Shown: piece by piece, positions 19,916-31,102 of the stretch
Layout of the letters: each line of letters opens with the position of its first letter
How positions within the stretch are numbered: position 1 is the first letter of the stretch
NCBI GenBank assembly: GCA_015501075.1
Contig: JADNYJ010000054.1
Span: 1-64,000 of the forward strand
Source of the DNA: Gymnopilus junonius
Taxonomy: Eukaryota; Basidiomycota; Agaricomycetes; Agaricales; Galerinaceae
DNA: 64,000 bases
Direction of reading: 5' to 3'
Translations under genes and position numbers: made by a program
The notes under the pieces: model-generated
Told to the model about the DNA's origin: nothing
Databases searched by the model: none
The model's input: the letters and a program-made list of their open reading frames with translations, nothing else

Positions 19916-20806
19916 TCATTTCATGTTTTTGGAGAGCTTTGCATGCACTGACAGGTACTAGGATTAAAATGTCCACTAGTTTTCCACCCCGAGATGGATG
20001 GTTCAAGCGAACACACAAATAAGATGGTAAACCAAATGCTATGCTATCACGTCGAAAGGAATCAAAAAGGTTGGGTGAAAGCCTTGCCTTTGGTATGCTT
20101 CAATATTATGAACACCATTAACAAATCTACTGGTTTTTCTCCCTTCCAACTTTGCATGGGCCAGAGTGCCCGTGTTATTCCTCCTCTAGTATCTAGTGAA
20201 CTTGTTGATGACACACCGGAGGCCAATCGCACATGGAAAATTATTAAACATTTGGAAGCCATCACATTGGAGGCCCAAGATAATCTCCTTCGCACTAAGA
20301 TTTCACAATCCGCTCAGGCTAATAAATCTCGTTCATTGACTTTCCCTTTCACTGTAGGCCAGCGTGTTTGCCTTTCAACAGTGAACCGACAAAATGAATA
20401 CAAGGCTTCAGGAGAAAAATGTGTTGCAAAATTCATGCCTCATTATGATGGACCTTACACCATTACCGGCATCAACAAAGAACACTCCATGGTCACATTG
20501 GACCTCCCTAATTCCCCCAACATCTTCCCCACCTTCCACACTTCCATTGTCACCCCTTACATTGAAAACGACTCTACCCTTTTCCCTGGTCATGAATTTG
20601 AAAAGAAGCCTCCCATCATTACCAACAAGGGCAATACTGAATACTTCATTCGCAACATCATCGATGAATGTCATTGTGGACGTGGTCACTGCTATCTTGT
20701 TCGTTGGATTGGATATGGGCCTGAAGAAGATCGGTGGCTCCCTGGTTCCGAGCTCAAGGACACTGAAGCATTGGACATCTGGTTGGCCAAAAAGAAGACT
20801 TCATAG
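19916..20806 (+). pseudogene. Gypsy C integrase C-terminal part with chromodomain, 5'-truncated
   Basis: The segment begins inside an integrase core (WRALHALTGTRIKMSTSF, then FHPEMDGSSEHTNKMVNQ in the next frame, one extra T near 19983). It continues through the C-terminal SH3-like region (FTVGQRVCLSTVNRQNEY, HYDGPYTITGINKEHSM) to a chromodomain (EYFIRNIIDECHCGRG.., YLVRWIGYGPEEDRWLP). This is the 3' end of pol of a Tf1/sushi-type chromovirus, on the opposite strand to gypsy A and B. The rest of the element is missing to the left, where gypsy B starts. It cannot be active. Confidence 0.8.
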
Positions 20807-20976
20807 GATTTTTTTTATGTGTATTTTCTTTCTTTTATGGCCAGCCAGTAGCTTTTCCCACTGGGTTTTTGATGCACCCACACTGAGCATTGTATGTATT
20901 TTCCTTTTCTCCCTCTTTTCCTTCTATCTGTTGCTTCTTTTTTTGGGGTTTTCTCATGCTTGTGGGGAGGAGAGGG

Positions 20977-21246
20977 TGTAATGCTGGTCACAGGATTACG
21001 CGTTGTGGACCCTTATTTACTAACACGTGCATACTCACTATATAAAGATCCTCAGGGGCTTTCCCCTCTTTCCTTCAGATCCCTCATTACCTATTCCTCA
21101 TTTGTTATCTCTCTTACAATCATATCCTGGTCATGTTCTTTTCCATGTGATTTAGTGTTGTCCAACATGGTACGTTGGGCTTCCAGCCAAGCCAAGCCTG
21201 ATTTTTGGCTTTTGGCCTGGCTCAAGGTTTGGGAAAGCCAAAGCCA
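20977..21246 (+). repeat. 3' LTR of gypsy C, left part
   Basis: GTGGGGAGGAGAGGG (a polypurine tract) directly precedes TGTAATGCTGGTCACAGG, a likely LTR start, 170 bp after the chromodomain stop. A TATATAAAG box lies at about 21039-21047 with a CT-rich tract behind it, as expected for an LTR promoter. From about 21153 GCCAAGCC-rich repeats begin. The hAT element is inserted at 21247 and I cannot fix the right LTR end, which may lie beyond 22430. Confidence 0.6.
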
Positions 21247-22363
21247 TAGTGTTGTCCCTGAGGTGATGTGAGGCGAAGCGAGGTGACACTTTGAACCACC
21301 TCAATTTGGACGAAGTGGTTCGAAGTGCACCTCACGCGGCCTCATGAGGTCGGTGATTGCCGATGTCTTTTTTTCATCCAATGAGATTGTGGCTATAGAT
21401 TAGATGTAGACCATAGAGAATGACACTGTACAGTAAATTATATGAATCTACGATGATAAATGGAGTGAATTAAGAAGCCTCATTTGCATTTTGGATTAAC
21501 TGAGCAAGTTCGTCAAATTTACCCATCACCATGAGCTCATCAAGGGTGGATTCCGTGATAGGACCAGAAATCATATAATCTGCCTCTTTAGCAAGTTCCT
21601 CCATGAAAGACAGTCGTTCGGATCAATACAAAAATTTCAAAACCTGAAGGGCCTTGAGCACTGCCGGAGAAATTTGATTGCGATGCAGAGCACAGGTTTC
21701 TTTGCTGGAAGAGAATACCCATTTGCACAGGACGGAAGATGCTTGGACAGGAAGTACGTCTGTGTAGGAGACGAGAAAGAATGCTGAGGTACATGATACA
21801 GAGCTTGGGATGTCAAAGAACAAGCTTCCTGAGCATGATTTTGAGATTGAGAATGAGCATTCTGAGATGGAGGAGGGCAAGGGGAGTCAGGAAGATGGAG
21901 ATCTGGCTCGTTAAGGAGCTCATATTCAGCATCCCAATTCATACTGAAAATCTAAGTGTGCTTGAAGGGAAAAAGCGGGGATTATTTCTGAAGATGCGAT
22001 TGAAGGGGCCATTTTATACCTTTCAGTGAGAGCTCCTAGGCGAAACAAACATCGTACGACGGAAATTCGGCGGTAAAAAAATCAGAAATTTTTATTCAGG
22101 CACGTAAAGTATCATAGCGACGAATATTTACTATGCTTCTAGCGGAAGGGAGGACGGAGGAGAAGGAGCGCGATGATTTAAGGCGCTGAGACGCGTTTGG
22201 ACGCGCGGGCGAGCGCATCACGTGTACAATTTGATGCCACTTCGCGTGACTTCGACGAAGTGACCTCGAACCGCCTCGCTGTCATCGAAGTGGTTCGAAG
22301 TGCCTTGATTTCGAACCGAAGCGAGGTACACCTCGAAGCCACCTCGCTCCGGGGACAACACTA
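21247..22363 (-). mobile_element. hAT-type DNA transposon, internally deleted
   Basis: The ends are TAGTGTTGTCCC and its inverted repeat GGGACAACACTA. They are flanked by CAAAGCCA (21239-21246) and CAGAGCCA (22364-22371), an 8-bp target duplication with one transition. Eight-base duplications and short T/CAGNG-type ends define hAT elements. The subterminal sequence GAAGTGGTTCGAAGTGC is repeated near both ends (about 21316 and 22288), as expected for transposase binding sites. At 1.1 kb it is far shorter than an autonomous hAT element (commonly about 3 kb or more). Confidence 0.75.
21474..21880 (-). pseudogene. hAT transposase C-terminal dimerisation domain remnant
   Basis: In one minus-strand frame the segment reads PVQASSVLCKWVFSSSKETC followed by NQISPAVLKALQVLKFLY, which matches the conserved hAT dimerisation (hATC) pattern with its CER-F-S-S and LK-L-K-F blocks. 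A TGA at 21623-21625 interrupts the frame in a spot where CGA fits. The frame then continues RLSFMEELAKEADYMISG and ends ..LIQNANEAS with TAA at 21474. The DDE core and zinc finger are absent, so mobility would need a helper element. Confidence 0.6.
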
Positions 22364-22674
22364 CAGAGCCAGGTCAAGCCGAGCCAAAGCCGGGGCTTTC
22401 AGGCCAAGCCGGAGCCGGCACATCACTAAGTAGGAGTTTGGTGGTCTGAATCTCGAATGTACTCGTAGCCATGAAGTAAGTACAAGCCATTGTTATCAAC
22501 GCCTTCTAGCTTACCTCTCGAACACTATTATAAATATCAGCTGCCTTAGGTCAATCCCTGTTGGCCAGACAAGCTCATCCTCTCTCATCCATCCCTCGAT
22601 CTACTTATCATCCTCCTCGTCCGCCCCATCCTTTGCATCCTGCTCCTCAAGGATAGCAGTAGACAGCACAACTT

Positions 22675-22857
22675 TCAAACGCCTCCCACCTTTCGCGCCT
22701 TGTTCATGTCTTCCTGCAAGTTCTGTATCTCCTCCTGCATCTCCTTCTCCCTCTCATTAAGTCGAGTTCTCATCTTCCCTACTTTGGGTGTTTTCAGTTT
22801 CCGAGCCTTGATCAGGTTAAGTAACTGCGCTCTCTGAGCTTTCGACCTTCTTGGCAT
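22675..22857 (-). pseudogene. Short basic coiled-coil ORF, likely transposon N-terminal fragment
   Basis: The 60-residue product starts MPRRSKAQRAQLLNLIKARK and continues as a charged heptad-rich helix (NEREKEMQEEIQNLQEDMN). Such a start, a small basic patch followed by a coiled coil, is seen in N-termini of transposon-like genes repeated in mushroom genomes. Nothing follows it in frame. It borders the repeat-rich region, supporting a transposon origin, but the family is not certain. Confidence 0.4.
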
Positions 22858-23234
22858 GGTGAACTTGGAGAAAATTTGCACTCAGATGTAATGGTAGTAA
22901 AAGACTCTTAAACCACTTCAGTACTAGACAATGTTCCCAGTCAGTGGGGCTAGGAAAATATGATAACGAACATACGGAGACAGTACTAATGCCGCGCCAA
23001 GGCTATGCGAATGGTTGATGTTGAACTGTGACTTTAACTGGAACTTGCTACAAAACACGTGAAGCTGTGTCGCGCTTGAATCGGACACATACGCCACGTT
23101 TTCCAACTAGGCGAGTCCTGGAGTTGAACGTTACCATTAACGATCTTATACTTAATAACGATCTGAGCACTCTTGAAAATCTGGATCTTAAAATAATATT
23201 AATACACTATCATGTGCACCATGGTCGCCCGAGC

Positions 23235-25158
23235 CTACACATGCTTGAAATTCTGCAACGCACTCGACGCATCCGAAACATGCATACTCCGTGCCCTACG
23301 CACGATCGGAACACGCTTACGAACACAAAAGAAGCCTGCAAATGCAGCAAAGGCAAGCAAAAATACGAAGCTTGAAAATGCGAAAACCGCAACGCCCGAA
23401 ACTGAGATGCGGAAAGTATCGGAATTGACTGGGGATGTGGCATTTGGATCGAGGAAAAATACAGTGAGGTTAAGGATTACAAGTGCTGTTAAAACCGTAA
23501 TGACAGCGAAGGTCAGGAATACGCTTAGAAATATATGAGATTGATGGTCAGTAAAATGTCTGAGTATTGCGACCGATTCACCTTATAATATAACCCCAGA
23601 TTCTTTGGCTTCCAAATCGAACAGGGTAGGGTAGCTTTGAAGCTAACTTCAAAAGGACTTGAATGATCATTGGGACGAGAAACCCTGCTGTGAATAAAGG
23701 GAAACTTAAACACATCAATTCGACATTCCCTCGCGAAGCACTGGTACGACGTTCGGGTGAGCTGAATTTAGAACTCCTCCTTGATTCGTACCTGAAGATT
23801 GTGGCATACACCAAACCAGCACCAACGGTGGAGATGCTGATCAACAAAGTTGTCAAAAATTCGAAGGTTACAAGCATTTGCTAAACGGCATTAAAAGACA
23901 ATCGAGCCAAGCTTGCGCCAAAGGACATACCTTGGCCCAATCACGCAACTCACGAAACCCAGTCAGATCTGCAGTAGCCTGAGTATTCACCAAATACTCA
24001 TATCTTTCGATTGATTCCTCTAGCTCCTCCGCCTAAGGTCACAAGGGTAAAAACACTGCACAATACTTTGAATAAAGTACTTACAAAGGATTTGAGCAAC
24101 GTTCTTTCCTTCATGTTTCGGTATAATGAAACTCTCAGCGGATTCTCTTCATATTGTTTCGAAGACTTGTCCACAGAGATTCCTGTGTCTTCGGAAGAGA
24201 ATGATCGAGAGCGTGGATAAATAGTGCGAATGAACATGCGCATGTGAAAGGATGAGAGAGGTTCCTGAAGCTATTTTAATGAGAAGCTTGATTGTGCAAA
24301 GCCGACGACGAACGGTCTGAGCTTGGAGGGGTGAGTGCAAGTTGTTCAGAATTAGAGACATTTCTTCTCGATTAACCGAGATCTGGATGCAAAGTTGGCA
24401 TAAGTATACCACCGAGTCGAAGGAACCTTGACAAATACCATTGCTTCAACAGTCTCGAGTTTATCCTTCATGCACTGCAATGTTGGCTCGTTGTCGGAAT
24501 GATATCGTTTCTGATCATGAAAGACAATGAGAAGTCCAGACTTAAAATAAAACCATATAAAGAATGCACATCTTCCTCTTCATAGGACTCAGTCATGGTG
24601 GGCAGAAATAAGCGCCGGAGGGTATTGGCGAAGTTGACGCCTGCCAATGAGAAAGAATAGGTACTTATCAGCAACAAGCCAGCAAATACATGAGAATGAT
24701 CTACTGACGTGCACTTTTCAGGGAGCCCATCATCACTGCAGAGTGATAAGAGGAAAATGCCATCTGCGAGAAGGATTCTGGTCAATATATAGTGGCCATG
24801 AGGGGCTCCTAATTTTAGCCAAATGTAATGGGAATGACATAAATGGCCTCAGAGGGCAGGTTGACAATAATGACGGCACGAAAAATGGAAACTAGACATT
24901 CAATGTGTTCGACTAGAATTGGCAGGTTCCGAAAAACGAGGTCAGCAATGCGGTTGGGGGCAGGCAGACTTTCTAAAAAAAGATGTAGTGGGCAAGAATT
25001 GTGCTTGAAATGGCAAAGCCTGACACTCCGATGAACTGGAAGACAGAAAGTGCCTCAAACAAGATGGACGAGGATATCAAATAAAACACCATAAAAAAGT
25101 AAAGTACATGCGGAAAAGGTCCACCGAGTTCAAAACTCCATATTATAAATATCATCAA
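23235..25158 (-). CDS. Multi-pass membrane protein, unknown, multi-exon
   Basis: Several minus-strand exons encode strongly hydrophobic helices separated by short charged loops. Examples are VLYFFMVFYLISSSILFEAL (about 25100), AGLLLISTYSFSLAGVNFA (about 24680), LLISISTVGAGLVYATIF (about 23850), LMCLSFPLFTAGFLVPMIIQ (about 23700), SVFLTFAVITVLTALVILNL (about 23500) and a last helix near 23340. The C-terminus is basic (KRVPIVRRARSMHVS..) and stops at 23235. One intron of about 41 nt (about 23587-23627) joins the last two exons in frame. The exon limits upstream of 24000 are uncertain, as is the start; the first ATG with a coding look is near 25158. I do not recognise the family. The cell location is a membrane; no function can be given. 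Confidence 0.5.
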
Positions 25159-25191
25159 ATCACTTCATAGATTTCCAATAATTAATGTCCG

Positions 25192-27480
25192 TTAAGTTCG
25201 GTTTACCGGCTTGAGAATCAATGGCATGCGATTGCCACCCTCTGGGTCAGATTTGATGATAGGACGTTGGACAATGGTCGTTTTCTTGACGATTTCATCT
25301 GCCGGAACTGCAAGTTCAAACTCAAAGGCCCGGATGAGTGTGAACAATAAAGCTTTCATCCTACACCATTCTTCTCAGAAGAAAAAGGTGAAAAAGACGG
25401 AAAAAAAAACGTACTCGACAAGAGAAAACCTGTAGCCAATGCATGCACGAGGACCGCCCAGGAAAGTCATCAAGTTACCCCATACTCCGGGAATACCGCC
25501 CGCAGTTCGGGAACATGTTGCCAGCGCTCCGGTCTTGAAAAAATGAATACATTAACTGATTGTAACTGAAAACGGAGATGGACAAGTACTTGAACTCTCT
25601 GGCGTCTTCACCCCAGATGGCCTTTGATCGGTTGAGAGTAGTTATCGGAATCGCCAGCGTCTGGCCTTTCTTGATCCTATGGGATTGGGGAAATTTTAGA
25701 AAATGAAGTCGAACGCCATCAGATAGCTCACTTAATTCCGTCCAGTATGTTGCCGTGTATATCCGTGACAGGCTCGCCGAGAGGAAGAATATCGTCTTGG
25801 ACAGCTTTTCGCATGGTCATTGGTACAGGTGCATGTATACGGAGTGTCTCTCGAACAACTGCATCAAGATATGGCAATGAATTCAATTCATCCATAGTCG
25901 GATTATCCGTCCCAATTGTGAATAATTCTTCTCGCAGCTCCATTTGCGCTTCGGTATTTTGTGTCAAAGCGAATAATGCCCACGACGTCGCCGTGCTGGT
26001 CGAAACTCAGTTGATCCTTGAAAGTGTATCAATGTGTATGAGACTTACCTCGTAGTCTCATGCCCGGCGACTAAGAAGGTAGGTACCTCTGAGGGATCCA
26101 TCAGCTATTACAAGTTTGATAAGATATTACAAGTAACTCACGAGCCAGCACATCATCATCCGTCATACGTTGACTGGGCGGTAGATCCGTAGACATATTT
26201 GCTCTCAGTAGCAAGGAAAGAAGATCTCGTCTTTTGAAAGTCAATTTTTCTACTTTCCCGTGCTCCTTTTCGTCCGCCAAAATTTCGGCTTTACTCTCTC
26301 TCAACAGCTGATCACCAATGCGTGCCATTGTCTCCCTGGCAAGCTTTGTTTCTGCGTCTCTTTCGGCTGGCTAAGAAAGGTTGTTCAAATTTTATTTAGT
26401 TTGCATATATGCCTGCAAAATAAACATACGAGGAAGCGGAGTGCAGGCACAGTCGATCTGATGATGGGAATCACACTAATGCTTGTACCAGACCTAAAAA
26501 TTGTTGAAAATGCCTGATTTAATTCATTCTTCTCATTCGCCAAGGCGTTGAATTTGTAGTTGAATCCTTGATTGAAGAGGGCACATTAAGTGAGAACAAT
26601 CACGTCCAATAGGCGAAAGAAACAGACCAGCCAAGCCAATAACATCCAAAGTCATTTTACTGAGCCAAGATAGGACTTCGACCTGGCCATTTGCCTTGCG
26701 ACTTTCTTCTGTCCATATATCCCGCAACTGCTTTCCTATCAGACAGGGCTATGCTACAGCTGAATAAATATGGACACTGACCTGTATAGACTTTTCTACG
26801 AAAATCTCTGTCAACTCTCGTATTTGAGCAGCTCCGAAAGCAGGGTTCTGCACGTTGCGTTCAGCATCGTCCTAACAGTGACATATAAGCCCTGTACCAT
26901 TATTTTTCTCTATAAACGATTGAGAAATCGGATAAACGAGTGTGTAGAAAAAAGTCTACTCACCTGCTGCTTATGTTTATCTTCCTCAACAACCAAAACA
27001 CCGTTCCCTAGAATTTGAGTAAGGTTATACCGTGCTCCTTCTGGTTTTTGGTAAATGTAGCTATTCATGAGAATATGGTTGATGGCTTTGAGATCGATAG
27101 TATAGAGACGGCTAGTCTAAAGGTGCTAGTTTCAGTGTTGCTGGTCAGGAGAGATTAGCGTCGATCCGCGCCCACCTGGAAGAACGCTTTGTATTTCAAA
27201 GTAGACCCATACTCTTCCACCCATTTTTCATGGAGAACCGAGTTTTCCTGAAAAAAAAATTCATCAGCCGTCCGCAGCCGCCCCAGAGAGTCAAACCTAC
27301 CGATTTCCAGATGTCCTTCAAGTTTCCATAGAAGAAATGGGTGCTCGGAGGGCCGGGAAGTACGTTCAAAGGTGAAGCCCACTGGAAATAGATGAATTTG
27401 GCCAATTTGTAGACCCCATACAGGCCTATAGTGGTGAGAAACGAGACCGATACTTGCTGGTAACTCATGAAGGAAGACAA
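25192..27480 (-). CDS. Cytochrome P450 monooxygenase
   Basis: About ten short exons give a full P450. It has an N-terminal membrane anchor ([19 protein letters not shown]), a proline hinge ([14 protein letters not shown]), the I-helix oxygen-binding motif AGHETT with a Ser start in the next exon (about 26050), the K-helix ETLR in [12 protein letters not shown] (about 25850), PERW (about 25605) and the heme loop [13 protein letters not shown] with its cysteine ligand (about 25430-25470). The C-terminus reads [10 protein letters not shown]. The anchor indicates endoplasmic reticulum location, with electrons coming from a P450 reductase. The substrate cannot be read from sequence. No other secondary-metabolism gene lies beside it, so it may act in detoxification or general oxidation. 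All signature residues are present and I saw no break. Confidence 0.9.
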
Positions 27481-29007
27481 GAATCAATCAGTGGTGTCCA
27501 AATCCAAAGGTCTATGAAAAGGATTCCGAGTCGAGACTTTTAAAGTATGCCCGTCGGGCCGAGGATCTGCGGATTGCGCAAAGGCCTTACGTGTCGCTGC
27601 AGGTAAGTAAAGGTGAAAGTGCAGAGGACTGAGAGGAGATACATCCGTCATCATTTTCGTTGCAGACCGCAGCCGAAAGCTTGCGTGGGTAGGGTACTTA
27701 TGCTAGACTTCTGGTGCCGGTCTTATGAATTACCGGACATTGCCGTACAAATGTTAGATAAGATAATCAGACTCTGTGCCGCTTGTAAAGTAGTAATTTG
27801 AAAGGGCGAGGAATGAATTTGAATGGAGCCAATATTAATGGACTGCGCAACTGAGGGAAGTCCTCGATGATAATAAAGTCGATTAGCAGAGGTGAAATTC
27901 AGAACGATAATCATATTGGTAGGATAATACGATTGTACCTGCCTCCTCCGAGTTGCCCGAGTATGTACCTAAAATACCCATCTTCTAAACCTGGCAATTT
28001 GAAGGAGAACTATGTCATGTTTGACATGAGATATCATGGTCAACAAGATATATGTACAGCACAATTTCCCATGTACACTGCGATGCAGACTTATAGATAT
28101 GTCCAAATGACCGCGAACCTCGAATTTTGATGCAAAACGCAGTAACTCAATTTGAAGCTCACGAAATACAGCCTCCTACAGCTACTAATGGCGAGTGTCT
28201 TCAAAAACACACCCTGCATGCACTGCAGTGGACCCTAGATAGCAGAAAAATGCAGTGTTTAGTGGCAAAGTTCACAAGTACAGTACATGCAGTGAACAAG
28301 GAGGCCCTACATGGGAGGGATAGGACACAAAAGCTACAGCCAGGGCCTGGTGGATGCTGGTGGATGCTGGTCGATCAAATCAGATTTAGAATCAAGCACT
28401 TCCCCAGCAACACTGCCACAGGCGTTCATCATAGTTACACGTGAGAACAAGGGACGCGATCCGGAAAGACGGCGTCGGGAACGCTTTGCTTCATGCTCAC
28501 CTTCACGATTCTCAAGGCTCACGACTCTTAGATCGGACTATTACTTCTGCAAAAGTAAGCACATAGCACCGGATTTATTACACTTTGATAATTCTTTCTC
28601 AGTCGATCGCGTACCAAGAAGTACGGTCGTCGTACGAACTCTGCCAGTGCTCCCAAGACCATTTACGACGTCCATGTTGTTTTTTTAGGAATCGGTATGT
28701 CGACGTTTATAATATGGTTCAGAATCAAGCTCATGCTATTCACTAGTTTTGTTTTTTTGTTAAAATCATCTGAAAGTTATCTGTCTTTCTTGCTTTTTGA
28801 TCAAAGTCGTGCTCACATCAGATTCCCATTAGAGTTGTGAGTCACTTACGTTTAGTGCGCCCGACCACCTTGCTCACTTTACCTCGTTGTCTACGTCTTA
28901 TTTTTGGTATTTTCAAAATGCTTCGCCGGCCGTCCTCTTGGTGCTATGACTCCTCGCAGCCATACCGAATACCTGCCGATAATATACCCAACAAGTAATT
29001 GACCACG
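27481..29007. other. Intergenic, no gene supported
   Basis: The stretch holds only short unrelated open frames. A possible tiny two-exon reading near 28540-28720 (donor GTAAGC after CAAAA, acceptor TTCTCAG before TCGATCGCG) gives a basic peptide followed by a hydrophobic run, but nothing confirms it. The upstream region of the DUF6699 gene lies at its right end. Confidence 0.4.
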
Positions 29008-30591
29008 ATGTCGAACCGCGCACGAACCCCCAACACGCCTTTCATTCCACCTTTGGGAAGCCCCGAGGGCTCTCCTCAACCTCCTCCAGTTATTCCTGGT
29101 CAACCTTCTCCTGGATATCCAGGCTTCAACCCTTTACCTCAAGTCGGCGGATACGCGTACCCTAACTCACCCTACGCAACTACTCCATTTATTCCCCCCT
29201 CGCAAATCGTTACTCCTGGAGTGGTACCAACTGGTTTACCACCGCAACCACCATCTCGAGCTTCCAGGTCCGGTGTTTCGCCCGACTTCATCGGGTTTTC
29301 TTCAGAAAATTTCAATCCTTACCACTCACCAGCTATGAACCCACATCCTATGACGCCAGCCCATCCACCGAACTGGGGCCTTCCAAATTCACCCATCTCA
29401 CCTTATCCATGGGGTCAGCCGTATCCTGCCTCTGCACCAGCACAGTATGCGGCGTTTGGTCCTGGTACTCCTTGGGGCCCACCACCTCCCCCACTGCAGT
29501 CACCTTGGGGAGCACCACCGCAGGGTTTACCCCCACAAGCATTCACACCTTATGGACGTCCTCCTACTAACCTACCACCAGGACCGCCACCCGGGCCTGG
29601 ATGGGGAGCACCTCCTAATCAGGCATTTTATGGGCCTCCTGCGCAAGATCTTCACACTTGGGGTCAATTTGGTCCAGGTCCAGCTCCTCGCTTACCCCCA
29701 GAGCCTCCCATAAACCCAAAAGATAGAACTGATTATGTACCTCCTTTCGTCCAAGGTCCCCACTGTAGGTCCCACTTGACTGAATTTATCACAGATCACA
29801 GTTGAATCTGCTCTGTAGATGGCCCTGTGCTCGAACCCTTCATAGCTCACATTGTGAAGGCCGATATACAAGTAAACCCACTAATTGCCTGCCTTCCAGA
29901 AGACGGAGGAGATCAAGTACACCTGAAGTGGAACATGATTTTCCCAACTTCGACAATCCAACGCTCAGATGATAAGGCTTACATCTCATGGTCAAGAGGA
30001 CGTGATGACCCCGCTACATACCCGAGAATCACCGCCATGCGTATTGTATCAGAAACCTTTCCGTGGATGATAGAAGTGAATGCCCAAAACAAAGAATTAG
30101 GCATCACCTGTGGTGAAGTAATCGACACCATAGGTCGTGAGCTGGTGAAATTTTCGAACAAAGCCGACTTTGCATGCCTGCCCATCAAGGAGCAGCGAGA
30201 CGTATCCGCAGCCTACAATCACAACCGATCGCGGCACCCCGGCGTGCCCGGTGGTATGCTTGGGCAAGGCATGAAGCGGCTGGACTTCCTACGCCGCAAC
30301 ACGATGTATTCCGGTCTTGAGGGAAACAATAAGGCCGTGAAGAGACTTACGGGCGAGGCTCTCCCCTGTGCGTTTGTGTTGAGGTGTTCCACGACGTTCC
30401 CTATGACGAAGCAGGAGGCATTAGATCAGGAAACAAGGATGAAGGCAAGTTCGGCCAATGCTAGCCCGAATATGCGAGCGAGATCTAGAGCGAATTCAAC
30501 GAGTACCCCGAATGGTGGGAGGATTCATGTGGTTCCGCCTAGCTCATCTGGGTCTGACGATGATGGTGATGTTGATAATGACCATCGATGA
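29008..30591 (+). CDS. DUF6699-type protein with Pro-rich N-terminus
   Basis: Two exons, 29008-29764 and 29819-30591, with a GTAGGT..TGTAG intron, give 509 residues. I chose the ATG at 29008 because the longer frame begins at TTG. The first half is a low-complexity Pro/Gly/Tyr/Trp-rich region, likely disordered. The second half has the DUF6699 pattern: a hydrophobic strand, LKWNMIFPTS, then DPATYPRITAMRIVSETFPW with the conserved PAT..P and PW, and VIDTIGRELVKF. After that comes a basic segment and an acidic Ser-rich tail ending SDDDGDVDNDHR. The domain is widespread in mushroom fungi and has no known function. A smaller relative lies convergently 0.5 kb downstream. Confidence 0.8.
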
Positions 30592-31102
30592 TTTTTTTTT
30601 CTTTTTTTCTTTTCTATTGTCCTCCTTTCTTTCTGATTTCTTTGTTACTTTTTGGATCACGTTTTTATCTCCGCTCTATTTTTTTCTGCCTCCATCTCCA
30701 TTCCATGGGACCTAGTCAACACATTATTCATTTCAATTTCTTTGCCTTAACCACAACACTGGTATTTCAGTTCTAAATCTACGGTCATGCTCATCTCACT
30801 CCCCAAGTCAATACGTAATAGTTGTATTGTTATTCTGATGGAAACGGTTCTTCTTTCAGTTCTTTTTTTCTCCCTCTCCTCAGTCGTCTATGCTGTGATC
30901 TTTTTTCCACTTCGCTTGGATTGTGTTGTAAGTCAGGTAAATTGTCCATGTAACGTATGTGTATAATATGCCAGTTCCACCTACAAAGCATGGCGCGAAG
31001 TATACATTATGCTGTGCAGCAAACAGGATACGAAGTGTATACAGGTATATAGTGATAAGAAAATGGAAATATAGCAGGAAGCGGTAGGTGGTATCAAATT
31101 AA
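30592..31102. terminator. Shared 3' region of two convergent genes
   Basis: This holds the 3' ends of the two convergent DUF6699 genes. It is T-rich right after the first stop (runs of 8 T and 7 T at 30592-30608). No further gene is visible. Confidence 0.35.

Noticed and set aside
23028..23538. Plus-strand frames over 100 codons
   Set aside because: They are antisense shadows of the membrane-protein exons, whose hydrophobic pattern and stop at 23235 are much more convincing.
28311..28688. 125-codon plus-strand frame and a possible two-exon small gene
   Set aside because: No domain, low-complexity basic stretches, and the alternative spliced reading rests on a single weak intron.
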